Shown piece after piece: positions 4,444-5,008 of a stretch of DNA of 5,008 bases (within the stretch, counting starts at the first letter, position 1; each line of letters opens with the position of its first letter). Both the position numbers and the translations under genes were made by a program. Under the pieces are notes generated by a model. The model was not told the DNA's origin and did no database searches. It saw nothing but the letters and a program-made list of their open reading frames with translations. The DNA is from Candidatus Yanofskybacteria bacterium RIFCSPHIGHO2_01_FULL_39_8b (GTDB lineage: Bacteria; Patescibacteriota; Minisyncoccia; 2-02-FULL-40-12; GWA2-44-9), in assembly GCA_001794015.1 (NCBI GenBank), contig MGIZ01000015.1:1-5008 (forward strand), in the 5' to 3' direction.

Positions 4444-4445
4444 TT

Positions 4446-5008
4446 TTGAATCGCATATTACAAATCTTCAAACGTCCTGAACTTCGGAACAAAGTTCTGT
4501 TTATTTTAGCATTGCTCGTTGTTTTTAGAATTATTTCTAATATTCCGATTCCAGCCATTGATGCGACCAAATTGAAAGACTTTTTTGCCCAGAATCAGTT
4601 TTTCGGCTTGATAAGTGCCTTTACCGGAGGTTCTTTAACGGCGCTGTCTGTTGGTATGCTTGGATTGGGACCATATATAACCGGTTCGATTATTATGCAG
4701 CTTTTAACAATGATATTTCCCCAGCTTGAACAGATGTATAAGTATGAAGGAGAAGCGGGAAGAGCGAAATTTAATCAATATTCAAGATTGTTAACTATTC
4801 CCCTGGCGGCTTTACAGGGTTTTGGTTTTTTGACTCTATTGTCGAGGCAGGGAGTTATAGGCTCATTAAATACCATTGATTGGATTGCAACTTTGGTTAC
4901 TATTACCGCCGGCAGCATGTTTCTTATGTGGCTCGGGGAATTAATAACAGAGAAAAATTTAGGCAACGGCGTTTCTCTATTAATTTTGGCTGGCATAGTC
5001 GCTGATTT
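4446..5008 (+). CDS. secY: Protein translocase subunit SecY, 5' part
   Basis: SecY is the channel-forming core of the SecYEG translocon in the cytoplasmic membrane. The frame is open from a TTG at 4446 to the right edge: 187 codons plus two bases, about 40% of a usual SecY. It starts MNRILQIFKRPELRNKVLF. TM1 lies at about 16-34 (ending in the conserved IPIPAID), the plug/TM2a region at 52-66, TM2b at 70-90 (GLGPYITGSIIMQLLT), TM3 at 115-134 and TM4 at 146-163. The conserved ITEKNLGNGVSLLILAGIVA entry into TM5 is at 167-186. An in-frame TAG at 4437-4439 leaves TTG as the only sensible start. No SD is present, because the upstream bases belong to the spacer repeat. Its place after rplO is canonical. 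Confidence 0.96.
   Translation, partial: MNRILQIFKRPELRNKVLFILALLVVFRIISNIPIPAIDATKLKDFFAQNQFFGLISAFTGGSLTALSVGMLGLGPYITGSIIMQLLTMIFPQLEQMYKYEGEAGRAKFNQYSRLLTIPLAALQGFGFLTLLSRQGVIGSLNTIDWIATLVTITAGSMFLMWLGELITEKNLGNGVSLLILAGIVAD

Overview
The window is a stretch of the bacterial spc ribosomal-protein operon. Read left to right on the + strand it holds the 3' end of rplX (L24), then rplE (L5), rpsN (S14), rpsH (S8), rplF (L6), rplR (L18), rpsE (S5), rplO (L15) and the 5' end of secY, which runs off the right edge. The order is canonical except that rpmD (L30) is missing between rpsE and rplO. Together with the AT-rich composition, the short zinc-type S14, the zinc-ribbon L24, the form of L15 and the frequent TTG starts, this points to a Candidate Phyla Radiation (Patescibacteria) genome, probably of the Parcubacteria group. 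That placement is inferred from gene content, not from a search.

The genes are ordinary; the spaces between them are not. spc operons usually have tight or overlapping junctions. Here every junction is a spacer of 41 to 358 nt, and nearly all spacers are self-complementary. Five spacers (rplE-rpsN, rpsN-rpsH, rplF-rplR, rpsE-rplO, rplO-secY), and on a small scale rplR-rpsE, consist of degenerate units repeating every 7 nt. In each, the left half is the approximate reverse complement of the right half, so the whole spacer can fold into one hairpin. At rpsE the repeat runs into the gene and encodes the last 14 residues and the stop codon of S5. The rpsH-rplF spacer is different: a 193-nt region with a perfect GC-rich 17-bp inverted repeat, nested in AT-rich outer arms that also pair, ending at the TTG start of rplF.

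The rplX-rplE spacer carries what looks like a complete small transcription unit on the minus strand: a sigma70-type promoter (TTGACT, 17 nt, TACTAT), an AAAGGA ribosome binding site, a 51-codon ORF for a two-helix membrane protein, and a hairpin followed by a T-run. It points against the operon and has the clearest expression signals in the window.

The ribosomal proteins assemble into the two subunits (L24, L5, L6, L18 and L15 in the large; S14, S8 and S5 in the small). SecY forms the membrane channel for secreted and membrane proteins and is commonly cotranscribed with them. No tRNA, rRNA, CRISPR array or transposase gene was seen.
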